From Pleurotus ostreatus/Saccharomyces cerevisiae fusant (Eukaryota > Opisthokonta): a stretch of DNA of 64,000 nt. Numbering within the stretch: the stretch's first letter is position 1; each line of letters opens with the position of its first letter. Both the position numbers and the translations under genes were made by a program. Under the pieces are notes generated by a model. That model had not been told where the DNA came from and searched no databases. It saw nothing but the letters and a program-made list of their open reading frames with translations. The DNA lies in assembly GCA_024196135.1 (NCBI GenBank), contig JAMQCK010000009.1, forward strand, positions 124,001 through 188,000, given 5' to 3'. Shown in pieces: positions 43,656 to 54,019 of the stretch.

Positions 43656-46600
43656 TCAGCGCAACATCTTCTCGAAGCCTACCGGCACCTGCGGGGAAAC
43701 AAGTTTTTAGGTTCGAGCTCGTAGAAGCAGAGAGAGAAGACATACAGTCCAGCCGTGCGTAGCAGCGGCGCGCTTGTAGCCTTGAAGAGCCTCGTCAACC
43801 CGGTACTCCCTATCAAACAGAGTCAGCGAGTGAACGTTGGGAGCAACATGCCGGCGAAGCAACATGAGGAAACGTGAAGGCGCACCTCTTCCAGTCACCG
43901 CGCGGGGCCAGCCGCGCAGGACGAGGGTCGAGGTTGGAGATGGCGAGCCTGATCTGCATGAGGACGGCGGAAATGGAGTAGCTAGGGAGCCATCCTGGGA
44001 AGGAGAGGTAAGCGTCGTACGGATGGTATGGGTGCTAAGGCGAGCATACCATCGGAAGTGAGCAGGTCCATGCAGATGGAGCCACCTGCGGACGTGAGAT
44101 GATGAATGACAGGCAAGGGCCGTTTGATGCATGATGCATACCTCCAGTAACATGGCCACCACCGCCCTGGATGAAAGGCAGGAATCGCGGCTTGATGATT
44201 CTGAAGAAAGGCGGCGCATTCGGGAAAGACGGCGGGAAACGAATCTCGAAGATGAGTGAGTTCACGCCCCTACAGGCACGTCAGTGACACCCCTCAATTG
44301 TCCATCGACAGGTCACTCACTCTTTCTTCATATCCTGCGCGATCGGGATTTCCGGGTCGAACGAGTGCAGCTCCACGATCCACTGGAAGATGTTGTCCGA
44401 AATGCAGTCCGGCGGCATGTACCACCCGAGCTCGCTCAGACTCCCCGCCTTCTCCTGCTCCTTCAGCATCGCTCGCAGCTCCCGCTGCACCGCCATCGTC
44501 GCCGACGGATTTGCGTCCATTGGCGGCGGCATCACATACTGCAGGCACTCCTCGACCCACTGTGGGTTGTGCTTCCAGTCGTCCTTCGGCGGGGCGCGGG
44601 GTGCGGGGGCCTTGTCCTTGTCCTTCCCCTTGCTCTTTGCCTTCGCCGCGGGAACCTTGTAGTCCTCGTCGTCGGAGACCATGATCACGTCGTCCGGGTC
44701 GTAGTCCTCGGCCTCGCCGTAGTCCTCGCCTTCGGACGAGTCGTCGATCGACATGGGTGCTGGTGTCGGCGCGTCCTCCTCGAACTCGAAGATCGCGCGG
44801 TCTTCGCGGTCGGTGGCGACTTCGTCTTGCTCTGCCATGCGCTGCGCGAGTATGGTGTCGATCTGATGCGCAGGGTCCGGAATGGCGATTGCCTTGTTGT
44901 TCAGAGTGAGGCGGTGGGAGGGGTCTAGCGGCACGAAGGGGACGCGACTCGCTTTCTTGTCCTTCACCGTCGTCTCTTTCGTGTTGCCAGTGGGTACCTC
45001 CTTCGGACTGCATCGCACGAGCAGATAACGACTGATAGGAGCTTCAGTGAACTCGCGCAAGAAACCTATTGACCACCGACTCACCACATAATCCAATCCG
45101 TATTCGCAACCACCAAATGCGGGTCCTTACTCACAAACTCCCCCGGCAGGTTCACAATCTCCGCAAGCGCGGTGCACTGCAGCGGCACCACCTCGCTCCC
45201 CTCCCACACCTTCGCGCCGCGCTGCGCGTACGTGGACATGCTGATCGAGCCGTCCTTCGCGAAATACACGCCGTGCCCGTAGGCGCGCCCGTTGACGATG
45301 TCCTTGAACCAGAGGCCGTGGCGGAGGATGGAGTGCCAATTGCGGATGCTGGAACCGTGGAAGGCGAAGATGGAGGGGAAGTTTTTGGCGTTGGAGTCCT
45401 TCTTCACGGCGGCCTCGATGGAAGCACGGAAGCGCGCCTCTGCGTCTGGGGCGCCGACGGTGAAGCGGAATTGCCGCCATTCAGAGTCTGCAGTAGACGA
45501 TTAGGAGCAAGACGAACAGAGAGCGGAAGGTCGGCGTACCGATGTTCTTGATGAGATACTCCTCGTCCGTGATCTCTTCAAGATACGACCGACAAGACGC
45601 AACACACCATCGCAGGATCGTCCAGGCAGCAGGCAACACCTCTGGCTTCACCTCGTGCAGCTTGGGCTTCGACTTCCCCCGCGCGATCCGCTTCATAAGG
45701 TGCTTGCGCATTTCTGTGATCTTGGGCAGGGACTCGATGAGCTTTGCGATGGCGTACCGCATCTGTGCGGGTACTGGTCAGTTTACTGTAGCTCAACGGC
45801 ACGATACACTTCGACTGTGCAACATATAGACGCTGCGGGCTCACCTGAGGCACCTCAAGCTTGTCGAACTCGCACAAGCCATCCGCATCGGGCTGTACGA
45901 TACCCAAGGCCACAGGCTGAGGTGGCACCACACCACCGGCCGCAAAACGCGTCAACGGCGGGGCCCTGATATCCGCATTATTGGGCACTGGCACGCGCAG
46001 TCCCAGGTGCTTCGGCAGCGGATCGTCGAGCACTTGCTCGACCGCGGCGGAGTACGCTAATGCGACCAGCAGGTCCACGGCCTGCGGGTTGTGGATGATC
46101 TCGTACTCGATTGACGGGCCCCGGTTGTGCATGTAGTACTGGTAGTGGCAAAGGGCGGAGTCGCAGACGTAGGGCTTGAGCGCCGCAAATTCGGTCTTCA
46201 CCTTAGTGTGGCAGACGAGGCAGTAGCGGGTGCAGAGCTGTTAGTGGTGGTGGTAAGCGACCTTCCAGAAGATGTGCAAGGGGGAAGTATCACCGAAAGC
46301 CTGCGAATCAAGTAGGAGTACGCAGTGAGGGGCAGGTTGATAGGATCCTGCTTCCCGCTCTCTCGCAAAGGGTCTTCGGGGAGCTTGACCGTCTTTGCGA
46401 GTTTCCTCTCTTCCTTGTCCTCTGCGACGAAGCGCTGTGATTCGTTTCAGTTATAGTGCTTTGTAGAGTTGCAAGATTACAATGCACCGCTTTGTCCGAC
46501 TTGAACAGGTCTGCCGGTCGCTGTTGCAGCTTGTCTGACTCGAGAAGCAGGAGCTCCGCCCCGGCCCAGCCGAGGCCAAACTCCTTCCTGACCTGCAGCA

Positions 46601-48034
46601 CCTTCAAGAACGACTGCTCCATCAAACTCTCCAACGAGCTCGTCAAACTGAAGCGATCAAACTTCTCCTCTTCCTCTTCCTCCTCCACCTGAGGCTGCGG
46701 CTCCGGCGTCCCCTCCTCGCCCTCCATCATCAACGCGGCCAGCCGCGCCGCCTCCTCCTTCTGCTTCTGCAGCTCGTCCTCCGCATCCTCAGTGATCAGC
46801 CCGAACGTCCGGATCGCGTCGCGCGCGACGTCCTTGCTCGGCTTGTAGTTGCGCGTGAGGCCGACCTTAAAGTTGAGCCCCGAGGCGAGGCCCTTGCCCG
46901 CTATGATGTGCCCCTGCGCGTCGACGCCGGGGTACCCGCCGTGGAACGTGCCGATGAGCAGCGTGAGGTGCTGCGAGGTCGCCAGCAGGCGCCGATCCCA
47001 CGCGACGAGCGCGCGCGGCGGGATCATGGTCGCGAGGCGCGCGACGGGGATGGAGACGGAGACGCAGAAGTCGTCCCCGCTGAAGCGCACGATGCCCGCG
47101 GTGTACCCGGACGCGACGCACTCAAGGAAGTCGTGCTGCAGCGCGCGCATCCGCTCGCGGTGGTTGTCGCTCGTGGAGGGGGCGGCGGGCTCGTAGTCGA
47201 ACGCGTCGTAGTCGATCACGCTGTCGTCCTCGTCGTCGTCCTCCGCGGGGTCCTCGTCATCGGACGCGGCGGAGGGATTCATGGCGTTGGCTACCTGCGT
47301 GACCAGGCGCTCTATGGTCGTGGCGATAGGGCGGGAAGGGGCGGTGGCTAGGTCGTCTAGGATGTCGCGGAAGAGGTCTGGTGGGCCGCCATCTGGGCAG
47401 TAGGAGAAGAAGGAATGGCCTTTGGGATAGTCTGACGGGTCTGTAGGAGCATATTGAGGCAACTAGGCATTGAGGCGACCTGTAGCGCTTACCAGATACG
47501 AGGAGATGCAGATTCAAGACAGGCGCCGCATTCTGATCGTCCACCAGGGACATCTCAATCGATCCTTCGTCCTCACCGGGGCGGAATGCTATACTCGATC
47601 AGCGCTTCATTCAGGGAGTAGCAACCAGCCACGCACTCTTCACCCGTATCCCTTTCACCGACAACCCAGCTTCCGCTGCACGCTTCATGTCTTCCACATC
47701 CGCGTCGAAGCGCTTCTTGCCCTTCAGGGTCGTGTTCGCCGCACCCATAGCGTCAAATCTGCTCTTGCTAGCGGTGGCGCTAGTTTGGGCGCTTAATTTG
47801 CTAGTGGACGCGTCTGCTAAGAAGTTCACGTGTTCGAAGAGAGTCCAGAGCTCAGTTATAGTGTGACCTCCCAAAACACGCACAAAGGACGCGTAAAGAC
47901 CGCGGCGCACCTGCATTCGTGGTCCTCATTCGTTTGTGCGGCGGGCTGGCTACATGTTCGGGCTCTGAATCCGAGTCGTGTATCTCTATGATATTGTCTG
48001 GCGTCATGCGCTTTGTACCTCCTCTGGAGGCCAT
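43656..48034 (-). CDS. PARP-type ADP-ribosyltransferase fused to an E2 ubiquitin-conjugating domain
   Basis: Fourteen exons in coding order: 48034-47911, 47813-47637, 47588-47493, 47440-46488, 46434-46294, 46237-45845, 45762-45540, 45487-45085, 45031-44321, 44269-44142, 44085-44050, 43994-43886, 43809-43746, 43688-43656; about 1196 residues with every phase consistent. After a disordered start and a poorly defined region (residues 1-500) comes a Cys motif region (LCTRYCLVCHTKV, ALKPYVC..LCHYQYY). The ART fold follows: FAFHGSS carries the first triad His, AYGHGVYFAKDG the Tyr. The classical Glu is not seen; the last strand reads DWIMCRYLLV, more like the H-Y-Y set of PARP16-type mono-transferases. 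An acidic linker leads to a UBE2Q-like E2 domain with the active-site Cys in GGSICMDLLTSDGW. Fungal PARP-UBCc fusions are known from genome surveys. It may couple ADP-ribosylation to ubiquitination. Confidence 0.92.
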
Positions 48035-48338
48035 TGCGAAGCTGGAGACGGTGAGTATGCGAGAGATGGTGGGTAAAAGCAAGTCGCGAGCTGGCTGGCG
48101 ACGCGCCCATTAACGCCACGTGCGCGTGACTCGCGGATGCGTCGGGCCCGAGCCCGTGACTTTAATCCAGAAAAGGAAGGCTTTGTTTTCTGTAAACGTG
48201 CTCCAAACTTGCTTAATATCTCTCTAGAACGCAAACATCCGAGCAGAAAGTCCTTCCACAAATGCTACAGTCCATTCAACAGACCACTAAGTATATTACA
48301 TGTGATTTCTGATTGTCAAAGGATCCCGACGGGCCCTC
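48035..48338. other. Intergenic, no gene seen
   Basis: About 300 bases between the PARP-E2 start and the end of the lectin gene, both on the minus strand. Probably serves as promoter of the former and 3' flank of the latter. Confidence 0.6.
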
Positions 48339-48873
48339 TCAAGCCTCGTCGAAGCGCCAGCACTGGTGGCGGCCCTCCCACTTGCCCCAGAGCGTGATCG
48401 CAGTACCGGGGAGCGAGTTGCCGTGGTCGGACAGGTCGATGTTGAGGGTGGTGTTGGGGATGAAAAGGCTGCGCGACGTCGTCAACACAAGGCTCGATGC
48501 GCGGCGATGAGGTCGACTTACCGGTAGACCGACGGGTCCTGCTCGTCCTTCCAGATCTGCCAGTCGCACGGGTCCCTCCACGACGTCAGGCGCGTGCCCT
48601 CGTGCAGGTCGCCGTCGAAGCCGAGGTACGTGCCATTGCCGACGTTCTTGATGTGCCAGCCGTTCTCGGAGCGCTGCAGCTCCCACTTCTGGTTGTCCCC
48701 GTTCTTGTTGTTCCAGCCGACGACTGCGAGAAAACGTTCGTGAGCATCACCAACAACAGAGAGATCTACGCCATCGACGCACTGGTGTAGTTGTCCATCG
48801 CGTTCAGGTCAATGACCGTGCCCGCCTTGGCGTTAGTGATGTAGTAGCGGCGGCCAGACTCGATTTCGACCAT
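48339..48873 (-). CDS. Ricin-B-type beta-trefoil lectin without signal peptide
   Basis: Exons in coding order: 48873-48783, 48723-48522, 48468-48339; about 140 residues. It starts MVEIESGRRYYITNAKAG with no hydrophobic leader, so it is probably cytosolic, as are several mushroom beta-trefoil defence lectins (for example the Clitocybe-type). The motifs NQKWELQ, YLGFDGD, DWQIW and HQCWRFDEA mark the trefoil repeats. The two introns have phases 1 and 2 at the same places as in the secreted lectin at 26071-26929. Fungal lectins of this type usually bind glycans of nematodes or insects and are often high in fruiting bodies; this is family knowledge, not shown here. Confidence 0.92.
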
Positions 48874-50061
48874 GATGAGTAGTGTTGGGTGAGTTGGTTA
48901 GGTGGGATGGATGTGGGAGTTCGAAGACAAGTTCTGAAGAACCAGAACCCCGCCTCCTCCCTCCCTTTATACCGTCCCGGACGTCGATCTACGTCATCAC
49001 CACCCTCGCGACCCTCGGAGCGGCTGTCAATGCGGCACGACGGACCTGGCCAGGACGCCTGCCGATCGCGAAGGGGTGGCTGCGAGTGGTGTGGTCATGG
49101 CGAGGGGGTGTGGCTATGTCGAGGGGAACACAGCTATGACCGCGAAGGAATGGTGAAGGGGCCGAGGGGGTGTGGCTATGGCGCGGCTGGGTCAGTGGTG
49201 CGGCCCCGTGCGCGCTGCGCAGGCCTCGCGCGCGGGGAATGGTGGCCACAAATGTCTTCCCTGCGTTCTATCGATGGGCTATCGGTATGTTGTCCTGCCC
49301 ATGCGTATCGATACGCGTAAATGAACAGAACGTGCGCATGAAGTGCCTTTTAAGCGAGGCCTCTGCGCTTGACGCGTGAAAGCTGCCCTGTACTGCCCTT
49401 TTTTCACGACCTTTACCGTGTATGCGCGTCGCAAGCGACCAGAACGCGGTGGTGGGGAGGCTTGTGAGCGATTAGATGGCAGGCTTGGAGTCCCTGAAGG
49501 GATGCAGTCTTGCTCGTCCGGCCCTTTGCGAAGGTCAGAGGCGATGCGCACATATGTTGTAAGGTATGACAGCCTCTCGTCGTAGGCGATGATGGCGTAG
49601 GCGTGGAGTGTAATGCGTGAAGGACATCGGGTTGGCATCGGGAGAGATCCTTGCCAATAAAGGGATGTTCATTGTTCTTTTCTTGGTGCTACTTCCTCAC
49701 CAATCAGGCTGGCTCGCTGCCTCCTCGAGCTCGACAGGCAGCTAGACTGCGGTGTTTTCGCTCATCTACAACATCAGTCTGAGATTCAGGGTGCGAAGGA
49801 GGGTCAGATAGGAGAGCCTGGCCAAGACGGCTGCTTGAGAAGGACGTGAGGCCGGTGGCGCATCAAGTTCAGCTCGGCCGACCACGTGTCACGGTTCATG
49901 CTCGCTGTCGGCAAGTGCCGGTCACAGTTGGACTTCGGTTGCGCGGACGTCCCTTTATTGTCATGACAGGAAAGACAAGTCTAATTCTGACGTTTCTCCG
50001 CATACAGACATGAATTACTGTAATACACTCTATAACAGAAGTAGCCACCAATGCTAAGCCA
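48874..50061. other. Intergenic, no gene seen
   Basis: Beyond the lectin promoter there is a GC-rich stretch with loose repeats of gggtgtggctatg (49080-49190) and then AT-richer sequence. No frame is supported by splice sites or similarity. Confidence 0.6.
48963..48971 (-). promoter_or_regulatory. TATA box of the lectin gene
   Basis: On the minus strand the sequence is TATAAAGGG, 90-98 bases upstream of the ATG at 48873, preceded by ccgggacgg. The same words stand at the same distance before the other small lectin gene. Confidence 0.7.
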
Positions 50062-52182
50062 TCACGAACCACCTGGGCGGCCCCTACCGCCCTTGGGCAC
50101 GAGCCGTCCTCCCCTCGGGCCCCTCCCGGGCTTCGGCGACAGTACCCCAACCTCTGGACTCTTCATCCCGCTCGGTGCCCCAGGCCACCCGAAGCCTTCA
50201 GCACCTGCCGAACGGTGTGGCCCGTCAAACCCCGCGTGGCGCGAAGGTCCATCGAACCCAACAGGCCTCGGCGGCGCATCAAAGCAGAGGAACGGGCTCC
50301 CCACCAGCGGCGGACTCTGCGGCAGGACGTCCATCGCAGAGTGGGACGGACGGGCGATGGCCGAGGGTCGGATTGCTTTCCCATCGTCGTTGCTTCTGCT
50401 ACCACTCCCATTCCCAGCGCTTCCGCTCCCACTTCCGCTGCCATCCTGGCGCCTTCCCCGTGCACCCAGAGGCTTGGTGGGGCTCTCCCCTCGTCGTCCG
50501 GCCCTCCCCTGCTTGACCGGACTCGCGCTCCGACTGCGCGATCGCTGGGGTAACGGTGTGTACCGGTCATCCTCCCCTTCCTCAGAGCCGAACAGACTGC
50601 TCATAATCTTCGTTGGGGTCGGGAGGGCACTGTAGATCGACGCCGGCGTAGCGGTGAACATCGTCGCAGGCGTTCCACCAAAAAAACCAGCCGCAGAGGG
50701 CGGCGACTCGACCACGATGCGGAAGCCGCCCGTCGATTTGACCGTATTGGCACGCGAGACGCCAGCCGTGGCTGCGGACGCAGTGCTGTACGTCGACTTG
50801 ACCGTCGTCGCGCGGCTGAGGCGAGTGTCCGCGCGCGTAAGGCGTGTATCCGACCGACCGAGGCGAGCGCCTCCATCGGGTCCATCGTCCGTCTTCAGCG
50901 CCACCGTGTACGAGCTGGCGACCGTATTCGCGCGATTAACACCATAATCGACACCAAGCGCAGACCCATCGCTCTGCATCCGCTTCGCGCGATACTTCGC
51001 CGGGCGACCCAGGTCGATGCCCAGGTCTTCCAGCCGGAGGTCGGACTGCTCGCGCGCGTGACCGGCGCGGCGTTTGGTTTCGTTGTGGAGAGCGTTCGCG
51101 GATTCGCCACGGAGAACATTGGCGGCGAGTCTGCCATTCTTGCTAGGCGTGTCTCGATAGTCACCTATATCCTCGCCGTGCGAGAGCAAAGACATCACGT
51201 CCGTATCAGCGACAGAGTTCGCGCGAGAGAGGGACTTCTTGTTGGTCTTTTTAAACGCGTCGGCGAAGGGAGCGGAGGGCCAGCGGAAGGAGCTAGTCGC
51301 AGGGGCAGGAGGGTCGTCGAGAGCGTAGCCTCGAGCACCAGATCCATGAGCGCCACGAGGCATAGAGCGAGAGGTAGAGCGAGTATCAGATCGCTGAGTG
51401 CGAGCGCCAGAATCCCCAGGCAAATCCCCCAGCGCATGCTCGTCCTCCAAATCCAGCGTATAGTCTTTATCGTCCCACACGCTATCGTCCCCGGGCGCCT
51501 CCGGCAGCGCCTTCTCCTCGTCGCCATCCTCAGTCGGCATATACCGGTACTCCGTCCCGGCCTCCAGGCGCTCTCTCGGGCGGCGGCGTTTCTCGCCATG
51601 ACCACCACTGAGCCGCATGCGCCGCGCGCGGAGGCAGCCGTAGACGAACCAGGCGAAGAGGGAGCCGAGGATGACGCCGGCGACGACGCAGGCGGGGACG
51701 ACGTATTTGACGACGGTGGTGGAGGGGGCGCGGTCGAGTTTCTTGGGAGAGCTGTTGGGCGCGGAGGTGGTGGTGTCAGGCGGGAGCGCGGTGAGCGAGA
51801 TTACGGAGGGGTTGATCGAGGTGGCGGAGGTGCCGTCGGAGGCCGTGCTGCTAGTGGTCGAGATCGAGGAGTCCGAAGAAGTACTCAAGCCGTCATCGAG
51901 GGTGAGATCGAGTACGGAGTTGACGTCGGAGATGATGTTTGTCTGAGGTGCGGCGAGAAGGTTGGTCGTAGTTGGGATTAGAGGGACGACTGGAGGAGTG
52001 GTCGTCGTAGCGTAGACACCGCCTGGAGGATAAGGCCACCAGTAGTCATAGGTGCTAGTCGTTTGAGCAGCGCCGAGCATAGGGTCGACCTGACGATAGT
52101 TGATGTTCGGACGAGAGATTGGAGTCGGCGAGCTCCCTCCCGGGCGAGGAGAACGAGGCTGCGCAGGGCGAGTGGTATCCAT
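50062..52182 (-). CDS. Single-pass membrane protein with long disordered cytosolic tail
   Basis: A single exon from the ATG at 52182 encodes about 706 residues. The first 150 are Ser/Thr/Pro-rich without a signal peptide. A strong membrane span (VKYVVPACVVAGVILGSLFAWFVYGCL) follows near residues 157-185, flanked on the C side by basic residues (RARRMR). The remaining 500 residues are disordered with repeated basic phospho-type motifs (SRANSVADTD, NRANTVASS, SRATTVKST, SRANTVKST). The layout (Ser/Thr-rich outside, one span, long charged tail) resembles fungal wall-stress sensors or other single-pass proteins, but there is no Cys-rich or WSC domain. Function unknown. The plus-strand frames here are shadows. 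Confidence 0.82.
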   Translation of the reverse strand: MDTTRPAQPRSPRPGGSSPTPISRPNINYRQVDPMLGAAQTTSTYDYWWPYPPGGVYATTTTPPVVPLIPTTTNLLAAPQTNIISDVNSVLDLTLDDGLSTSSDSSISTTSSTASDGTSATSINPSVISLTALPPDTTTSAPNSSPKKLDRAPSTTVVKYVVPACVVAGVILGSLFAWFVYGCLRARRMRLSGGHGEKRRRPRERLEAGTEYRYMPTEDGDEEKALPEAPGDDSVWDDKDYTLDLEDEHALGDLPGDSGARTQRSDTRSTSRSMPRGAHGSGARGYALDDPPAPATSSFRWPSAPFADAFKKTNKKSLSRANSVADTDVMSLLSHGEDIGDYRDTPSKNGRLAANVLRGESANALHNETKRRAGHAREQSDLRLEDLGIDLGRPAKYRAKRMQSDGSALGVDYGVNRANTVASSYTVALKTDDGPDGGARLGRSDTRLTRADTRLSRATTVKSTYSTASAATAGVSRANTVKSTGGFRIVVESPPSAAGFFGGTPATMFTATPASIYSALPTPTKIMSSLFGSEEGEDDRYTPLPQRSRSRSASPVKQGRAGRRGESPTKPLGARGRRQDGSGSGSGSAGNGSGSRSNDDGKAIRPSAIARPSHSAMDVLPQSPPLVGSPFLCFDAPPRPVGFDGPSRHAGFDGPHRSAGAEGFGWPGAPSGMKSPEVGVLSPKPGRGPRGGRLVPKGGRGRPGGS

Positions 52183-54019
52183 TGTAAGAGAGCGTGTGTT
52201 GATCGTGAAGACGTGTAGCGTAGTTCGGAAAATCGGAGTCAAGGAGCGTGAAGATGATAGAATGAGCGTGTTGTGTAGGGTGGAGAATAAGTCCGTCGCT
52301 GTTCTATGTCATGGGCGTCTTGAGCGCGGAGAAGTAGCTAAGTTATTTGCTGCAAGAAGATTGATTCTGTGACTTTGTGGCCAGATCCCCCGAGACGTAC
52401 CACTCAACCAACTCGCGTTCGCGCCACCAAGTTCGTTTACAGCGCTGGACCCTGCCTGGACGTGATGGACGGTGAGAAGGAGTGTGATTGCGGCTTGATG
52501 CGGTCCCTCGGCGGTAAGGCACGCGAGCTCTCGACCACGTGGCCGAGACCGCCCTTTGTTCTTTTTCAACAAGCCGCCGTCACATCCCTCCCGTCACGCC
52601 CTTGTCCGCCGTCCTCGACCCACGTCGGCGCACGCCATCGCGAGGACCCGTGTCTCGGTCAATTCTCCGCTCGAGAAAGATAATTATCAGGTCCTTCCTC
52701 GTTGCCTAGCAATTTTTCTCTAGCGCGTGTGTAAACGGACTTTACCATACCAACCATCTTTTCTGGGTTGCTGCCGAGCTGCATTGTTGCTCACGCACCC
52801 TCTCCCCCCTCCCGGCGGCCGTCTCGACGGTGCATAGCCTCCATTTACATACTCCTTACGCGTCCACTGGAGGAGGATCTTCTCTTGGACCTTTCTTTGC
52901 AGTCCGCTATATCGGGGAGCACCGCCTGCGCAGCCGTCTCTGGCAACGCTTGTCCTGATATACCATCGCCCCCCCTCCGCAATCGATTCCACTTCAACCG
53001 ATCCCAGGCTCATCATTGCTTGCATTGGAACTGCATTGTCGATCGAGGTACGTCGGTATGCAGCTCTTGATGAACCTCTATTGCGTCCATCTGCTCTCTA
53101 TTATTCTTCATTGACCTTGTGCTTCCCCCTTCGCTTGTTGCCTAGTGCCCATAGCGCATGCAACGACCAGAAGCGCCCGCTCAATGAAGCCATTGTCCTG
53201 GATTCCCTCGACGGCGCTGGCGCTGCATTGCTCGTAATCATCCCTGCAGTCTGGGCTCCCGGTCGTACCCCGTCGCCGTCGTGTCAAACAAATGAATTCA
53301 CCGAAGTGCATGGGCGGCGCAGCGTTGCGCGCGAAGGAGGTGCGTTGACCGCAACGAGAGGAACATCGGAGTGGGCGATGCGCCTTCCTAGTCCCTGGGG
53401 GAGCGAGAGCAGGTGGAGGTACACAGCCGTGAACGTCATGTCGGGCGCTCCCACCAAGTCGGGGGCACCGTCGGTGGCGTTCCCCCGCCGCGCTCGCATG
53501 TTGAAGTCGGAGAATACCGAAGGGCGTCACATGTGCCTTCAGGTTGATATTTCAGATGCAATGGCGATCACATCATCACACCAAACGGGGCAATTGAATG
53601 GTTACCGTTAAACCGTGAACTTTCTCCTCTCGCTGGACGAAATCTCGGCAATTCGCTATCAATGGGGCGTGCATCGGCCCTCAGAATTCCAGCGGTGTCC
53701 CAGCAGAACGTGAGGAATTCGACGGGGGGCGTGGCAGAGCAGTGCCGGAATGCTGGGCGTGTGATGTCCCTAACCGTCGTCGTGCGGACACCGTCGACGA
53801 TTCCCTTTGGCAACCAGATCACTCGCGACCCCTCATTCACTTGTTGGTCCGTAGCGTCATAACGACAAATCGTTGGCGTCGCGTCCGCATTTGATTACTT
53901 TAAGTGTTCCGGCTCTTCACTCATCTCCTCCGTTCCCTTCTTCCCTCCCCGTCACCTGCCCGCCATCCGATGCGGCGACGATCCTACTCTGCTTTCCTGG
54001 TTTAATACTTAATATCTGG
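52183..54019. other. Intergenic between two divergent genes, no gene seen
   Basis: 1.8 kb of shared upstream region for the membrane protein (minus) and the homeodomain gene (plus). Such long upstream regions are common for developmental regulators. The plus-strand frame at 53036-53611 (191 codons) has no family features and its frame usage looks random. Confidence 0.6.

Noticed and set aside
46294..46330. Reading the PARP-E2 exon on through the sequence after RRLS
   Set aside because: Continuing gives a frame that cannot join LCTRYCLVC; the donor at TCG|GTGATA joins in phase.
53036..53611. 191-codon plus-strand frame in the divergent intergenic region
   Set aside because: No domain, no splice structure, and mixed composition unlike neighbouring genes.
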